50,974 bases of DNA from Butyrivibrio proteoclasticus (lineage in GTDB: Bacteria > Bacillota > Clostridia > Lachnospirales > Lachnospiraceae): contig NZ_FOXO01000027.1 of the NCBI RefSeq assembly GCF_900115735.1, positions 1 to 50,974 on the forward strand, read 5' to 3'. The notes below the pieces were generated by a model. That model saw only the letters and a list, made by a program, of their open reading frames with translations, did not search any database and had not been told where the DNA came from. The translations under genes were made by a program, and so were the position numbers. How positions within the stretch are numbered: the stretch's first letter is position 1; the number at the start of each line of letters is the position of its first letter. Positions 47,822 through 50,974 of the stretch are shown here, piece by piece.

Positions 47822-48643
47822 ATGGCAGATAAACGAACATTTGTATATGAAAACTTTGAAATGTCCTATGAAGAAACAAAAAAAGGATGGTCTATGCCTT
47901 ATTCGCATCACCATACCCATTATGAAATATATATACTGCTTTCCGGAGAAAGAACTGTTACTATTGGCAATACCACACATCTTGTGAAAGAAGGATTTGC
48001 ATGTCTATTTGAAAGCAATATTTCTCATCGCAGTGAAGGAAATACTGATTACTCAGGTCTCTGCATTCATTTTTCAAAGCAGTATTTGGATAGATATTTT
48101 CAGCCAAACATTGTTTCCACATACTTAACATGCTTTAAAACACCAATAATCTTCATTCCTGCAGATTACAGAAAAAAACTTCTTACTTGGAATAAGGCTA
48201 TGAGCCATACTTCTGAGTCATCCTACTTGCTTCTTGCACAAATACTGATAGATCTCTCTAAATTTCAAAAGAAATACTGCGCTGATAGCAGCTTATTTGT
48301 TAGTGATGTCAAAACATCCAGCGCCCAAAGAATCATAAACTATATTGACGCAAACTATACCACTCTGCAAAATGTCAGCCAAATTGCTGAATGCTGCGGC
48401 GTATCAGAAAGCTATATCCATCGCATTATCAAAAAGAATACTTCACTGACCGTAAAAGAATACATCAACAAACTCCGTCTTCGTCATGCGATACATGAAA
48501 TGGATTGTTCAAACAATTCATTTGCAATTATAAGCAAAGCTTGCGGTTTTCAGAACATATCTTATTTTTATTATCTATTCAAAAAAAATTATGGACTAAC
48601 ACCTACAGAATATCGTGAACAACTAAAAAAAACGCATAAATAA
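47822..48643 (+). CDS. AraC-family regulator with cupin sensor domain
   Basis: The 273-residue protein has an N-terminal cupin-like sensor (PYSHHHTHYEIYILLSGERTV, then SHRSEGNTDYSGLCIHFS) and a C-terminal pair of AraC helix-turn-helix units (VSQIAECCGVSESYIHRIIKK and AIISKACGFQNISYFYYLFKKNYGLTPTEYR). This form typically senses sugars. AAGGAG lies 9 nt before the ATG. It is divergent from the six-hairpin glycosidase-like gene, with two CTATTCTGAAC repeats between them, so it likely controls that gene. Confidence 0.92.
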   Translation: MADKRTFVYENFEMSYEETKKGWSMPYSHHHTHYEIYILLSGERTVTIGNTTHLVKEGFACLFESNISHRSEGNTDYSGLCIHFSKQYLDRYFQPNIVSTYLTCFKTPIIFIPADYRKKLLTWNKAMSHTSESSYLLLAQILIDLSKFQKKYCADSSLFVSDVKTSSAQRIINYIDANYTTLQNVSQIAECCGVSESYIHRIIKKNTSLTVKEYINKLRLRHAIHEMDCSNNSFAIISKACGFQNISYFYYLFKKNYGLTPTEYREQLKKTHK

Positions 48644-48680
48644 CCAGTTGACACGTGCTCGTCATAAGCAATAACGATTT

Positions 48681-48732
48681 TCTGCTCTTTGACGGAAGCT
48701 CAGGGCTACTGTATGCGGTTGGTGGCAACTTT
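48681..48732 (+). repeat. Duplicated segment R1 (SSGLLYAVGGNF-encoding)
   Basis: A 37-nt core (48696-48732) is nearly identical to 50735-50771, same orientation, and weaker similarity extends about 15 nt upstream. In one plus frame it reads FDGSSGLLYAVGGNF. It lies in the gap behind the AraC gene, and no surrounding gene is evident. Confidence 0.6.
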
Positions 48733-48760
48733 GTTATTTCTTTAAAAAATAATCCTAGTT

Positions 48761-49204
48761 TCAGTCTCGCTCTAGCATCACGATATATTCAGGTGTGCCT
48801 TCTTCTAATTGTCTTTTTCCGTTGAGATTAAATCCATGTGCCTTGTAAAAATGAATAGCTTCTTTGTTCTTCTCCAGCGTCCATAGGAATCTGCTATCAT
48901 ATTTTTCTTTTGCGAACTCTATCAATTGGGCTCCTATGCCTTGGTTCCAAAAGAAGTAATCTACATATAATTCCGAAATTTCTTTTCCCTCCAGATGTAT
49001 CATTCCCTTAACTATGCCATCATCATATACCCAAACTTTATTGAGAAGTTCAGGATCATTGAATTCATTGGCGACCTTTACTACCTGCAGCTCGTTAAAA
49101 GAGTAATCATCATTATGAAATATTGATCTGTACTTCATTCTTTTTGAAAACACCAGAATTTCGGCAATTCTAGATATATCTTTTGGTTCTGCTTTTCTTA
49201 TCAC
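48761..49204 (-). CDS. GNAT acetyltransferase
   Basis: The 147-residue protein begins IRKAEPKDISRIAEILVFSKR and has ISELYVDYFFWNQGIGAQLI (acetyl-CoA loop NQGIGA) and EKNKEAIHFYKAHGF, the standard GNAT C-terminal helix. The start is a GTG at 49204 with AAGGCGG about 10 nt upstream, inside the last codons region of the preceding gene. It follows another GNAT gene by 15 nt and is probably cotranscribed with it. Confidence 0.88.
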   Translation of the reverse strand: MIRKAEPKDISRIAEILVFSKRMKYRSIFHNDDYSFNELQVVKVANEFNDPELLNKVWVYDDGIVKGMIHLEGKEISELYVDYFFWNQGIGAQLIEFAKEKYDSRFLWTLEKNKEAIHFYKAHGFNLNGKRQLEEGTPEYIVMLERD

Positions 49205-49219
49205 GTTTCTGTATCCGCC

Positions 49220-49624
49220 TTAAATCTCAATCATTTTCCTAATGCCATTAGGAATCACTTCGAAGCCAAGTTTCTTGTAAAAGCCCTCTTTACCATTGGC
49301 GGAGACTCCACCGATGGTAGTAAACTTGCCCGTTGATGAATTCTTTACAGCATAGTCAACAAGATGATTAACAATCATGGTTCCTATGCCTTGTCGCTGA
49401 TACTCCGGAAGAACTACTATTTCCTGAAGATACCAATACATTGCTCCATCACCAACAAGTCTTCCCATTCCTATAAGTTCACCATCTTTAATGGCTGAGA
49501 CATTTATAAGTCCGTTTTGCAGTGCCTTTCTTGCATGTTCTAAAGGAATATCCGCAAAGCCTGTAGCAGTTCTTAGTCTTACAAAATCTTCAGGGGTTAG
49601 GATATTATCAACCAGCTCTATCAT
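49220..49624 (-). CDS. GNAT acetyltransferase (YitI/PhnO-like)
   Basis: The 134-residue protein has LTPEDFVRLRTATGFADIPLE, WYLQEIVVLPEYQRQGIGTMIV (acetyl-CoA loop QRQGIG) and GFYKKLGFEVIPN. The short N-terminal arm with R..TGF is typical of a small, widespread bacterial GNAT group. GGAG precedes the ATG by 10 nt. It forms a pair with the GNAT gene 15 nt downstream, the only acetyltransferase tandem in the window. Confidence 0.88.
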   Translation of the reverse strand: MIELVDNILTPEDFVRLRTATGFADIPLEHARKALQNGLINVSAIKDGELIGMGRLVGDGAMYWYLQEIVVLPEYQRQGIGTMIVNHLVDYAVKNSSTGKFTTIGGVSANGKEGFYKKLGFEVIPNGIRKMIEI

Positions 49625-49732
49625 TCTGTTTTTTCTCCATAATCTTTTTCTAATATCACTTCAAAACGCATTACCCTACAAATACATAGTTTTCATTCAA
49701 TCGACATTTTCTTTAATAATCATCTCATACTT

Positions 49733-50268
49733 TTATCTCTTAATTATTCCTCTATCACTCCATACATGAGCTTCGACATAACGTTCAGGGCCAAATAGGC
49801 CATCAGGGTTCCAATCCTGAGGAAGCCCATACTTCTTTATTATTTCAATTATCTCATTATATGTATATAGCTTTTTTTTCTATATTCTTTTCCATCATTA
49901 ACACGATTGCTGAATGTAGGATGTGAATCTCCATAGGTAAAAGAAACCGTATTTAGATCCAGGTTGGTCGTATCTATCACTACATGATCGCAGTCCTCGA
50001 ACCAGCTCTGTAACCATGGGCATTCTCCCACCACCAAATAATGTGGTATTTCTCTTTCAATCTTTCCGCCCTTTTTCATAAACTCATTTCTTAATATTTT
50101 TTCGAAATGCCTTCTGTCTGCAATATAGCTACCTTGCCTTTTTGCACACATGGTCTCAGGCTTCTCAGATTTGATAGTCAAAAGGATTCTATTGGCTTCT
50201 TCTATGCTAAGATCTGATAAATTCTTAAAAGGGCCGATTTTCTTGTCATAATAATGGTATAAAAGCAT
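49733..50268 (-). pseudogene. Conserved clostridial protein of unknown function, frameshifted at an A8 tract
   Basis: ATG 50268 (GGAG 5 nt upstream) starts MLLYHYYDKKIGPF and the frame continues with CAKRQGSYIADRRHFEKIL, GECPWLQSWFEDCDHV and SFTYGDSHPTFSNRVNDGKEYRK. At a run of eight A residues (plus 49869-49876) the frame is lost and stops at 49849. In the next frame the family's expected C-terminus follows: TYNEIIEIIKKYGLPQDWNP, GPERYVEAHVWSD, stop at 49733. One extra A would restore a protein of about 178 residues. I recall similar unnamed proteins from clostridia, but no function. Slippage-based switching or sequencing error are alternatives to true loss. Confidence 0.75.
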
Positions 50269-50566
50269 ATTCACTCCACCAGTTCTCTCATTTTATTACA
50301 TACATTTACAGTATGCGATATAATATACCGGCATGCAAATCCTCAACCGCAGCTGGTTGACTTATATAGAATAATCTTGGAATTGCAGTCAATCTGACAC
50401 TCTGCGATCATTGACTCAAACAGTATAAAACAAGATTTGTAGTCAAGAACACTCAAACCACAAGCAAACAGACACGCCTAAATAGGGTCTTTGAAGCATC
50501 TTCTAGTATCTTATAGAATCGTAAAGTGAAATTTTTAATTTCCGAATAGGAACGACTTAAATAGAA
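50269..50566. other. Gene-free stretch
   Basis: About 300 nt without a convincing frame on either strand. The only visible feature is a short TCAACC/GGTTGA stem around 50343-50360, plus an A+T-rich upstream region of the 50268 gene. Confidence 0.4.
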
Positions 50567-50567
50567 A

Positions 50568-50592
50568 ACCGGAAGCCACATGGGCTTCCGGT
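50568..50592 (-). terminator. Intrinsic terminator, perfect 10-bp stem
   Basis: ACCGGAAGCC pairs with GGCTTCCGGT around a 5-nt loop; on the minus strand TTTTCTATTT follows. It probably ends the transcript of the gene entering from the right edge, although about 270 nt lie between. Confidence 0.8.
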
Positions 50593-50718
50593 AATAGATC
50601 TTTGAATATTTCCAAAGAAACAACATTCTGCAACAGCAGATCGATTATCTCTTTGAGAACTTTTTCAATGTCCTAAGCGCTGTGTTTGTGGCATTTCTAG
50701 GGCGAGTTGCTGTTTACC

Positions 50719-50771
50719 TGCTGCGTACGGTAGAAAGCTCAGGGCTACTGTATGCTGCTGGTGGCAACTTT
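50719..50771 (+). repeat. Duplicated segment R2 (SSGLLYAAGGNF-encoding)
   Basis: Second copy of the 37-nt core, at 50735-50771. Here the plus frame from 50598 to 50879 is open and reads ...VYLLRTVESSGLLYAAGGNF followed by NNRDQKKYSDFTFYS, but it has no ATG with a ribosome site. The pattern faintly recalls the C-termini of DUF1566/FISUMP-type or variable lectin-like proteins. It overlaps the minus-strand gene end at 50867. Confidence 0.5.
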
Positions 50772-50866
50772 AATAACCGCGATCAAAAAAAATACTCTGA
50801 TTTTACTTTCTACTCATTAAATCTTTGTCTGTCTTTTGTAAGATTATCTTCCGGTTTATTCTTCCA

Positions 50867-50974
50867 TCAAGGATTATGAATTACATTTCTCTTTCCACTA
50901 TTGGCAGTTCCTCTTACTTCTTCGTGGTAAAAGTAATCTACGATTGTTGGATGTCCTTTCTCTACTCTCTCATA
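50867..50974 (-). CDS. Unrecognised protein, C-terminal part (cut by window edge)
   Basis: From the right edge a minus-strand frame runs 35 codons to TGA at 50867, reading YERVEKGHPTIVDYFYHEEV and then a short GTANSGKRNVIHNP tail. The composition looks like genuine coding sequence, but I recognise no family from this tail. The plus-strand repeat frame overlaps the last few bases. The perfect terminator at 50568-50592 probably belongs to this transcript. Confidence 0.45.
   Translation of the reverse strand, partial: YERVEKGHPTIVDYFYHEEVRGTANSGKRNVIHNP

Noticed and set aside
50598..50879. Variable region of a diversity-generating retroelement
   Set aside because: The peptide pattern is only faintly similar to variable lectin-like ends, and there is no reverse transcriptase or adenine-mutated template repeat in the window.
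1..50974. CRISPR array, tRNA, rRNA or intact insertion sequence
   Set aside because: I found no regularly spaced direct repeats of CRISPR length, no cloverleaf-like or rRNA-like segments, and no transposase with flanking inverted repeats.

Overview
The window reads as an accessory region of a low-GC Gram-positive anaerobe, most likely a Clostridia/Lachnospiraceae member (Butyrivibrio-like). That placement is inference from A+T-rich composition, strong AGGAGG-type ribosome sites, lipoproteins with lipoboxes, AgrC-type and intramembrane-type histidine kinases, two-cluster ferredoxin/flavodoxin (EFR1) proteins and the absence of outer-membrane genes. No rRNA, tRNA, CRISPR array, phage module or intact transposase is visible. 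About nine tenths of the genes lie on the minus strand.

Layout. 1-2.6 kb is decaying: a cut-off flavoprotein start, a histidine-phosphatase/HD-domain mosaic pseudogene, a YoaP-type acetyltransferase, a GyrI-like remnant and another acetyltransferase. 2.9-6.5 kb holds twin 572-residue lipoproteins behind a translationally coupled 41-codon ORF. 6.8-12.8 kb holds an AAA-ATPase/PD-(D/E)XK protein, a PcrA/UvrD-like helicase with a structured 5' leader, and an RHH-HipA-like pair under a 19-bp palindrome. 12.9-19 kb holds a TetR gene divergent from a membrane-anchored sugar-isomerase-like protein, an AIM24 protein, a DUF3592 protein and a histidine kinase plus solute-binding lipoprotein pair. 19-24.2 kb is a complete two-component system with an FtsX-type ABC exporter. 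24.2-34.9 kb holds two MATE pumps, a broken MFS pump, a CPBP protease, a methyltransferase, acetyltransferases, an EFR1 protein, a MarR regulator, YjdF and a small-metabolite operon. 35-45.8 kb holds a third YoaP copy, an ABC-2 exporter, a PadR-flavodoxin-ferredoxin operon, a kinase-fold protein, a second CPBP protease, a third MATE pump with an AraC/GyrI regulator and a YdcF protein. 45.9-50.9 kb holds a divergent AraC/glycosidase-like pair, two acetyltransferases, a frameshifted conserved gene and an unrecognised gene running off the edge.

Theme. Nine GNAT-fold acetyltransferases, three MATE pumps, two ABC exporters, an MFS remnant, two CPBP proteases, several redox proteins and many one-gene regulators suggest a collection of small-molecule resistance and detoxification cassettes, each closed by its own terminator.

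Two repeated non-coding families stand out. (1) A 147-nt gap-free element occurs twice (2681-2827 and 10796-10942) with three stem-loops that differ between copies by compensatory changes; the second copy starts at a well-formed promoter and leads into the helicase gene. (2) A family of terminator-like elements has hairpin arms that change from copy to copy, while a GTGTA motif just before the stem and a second one in the loop stay exactly 21 nt apart; two further copies keep the 21-nt phasing without a hairpin. I consider these the best candidates for undescribed biology here.
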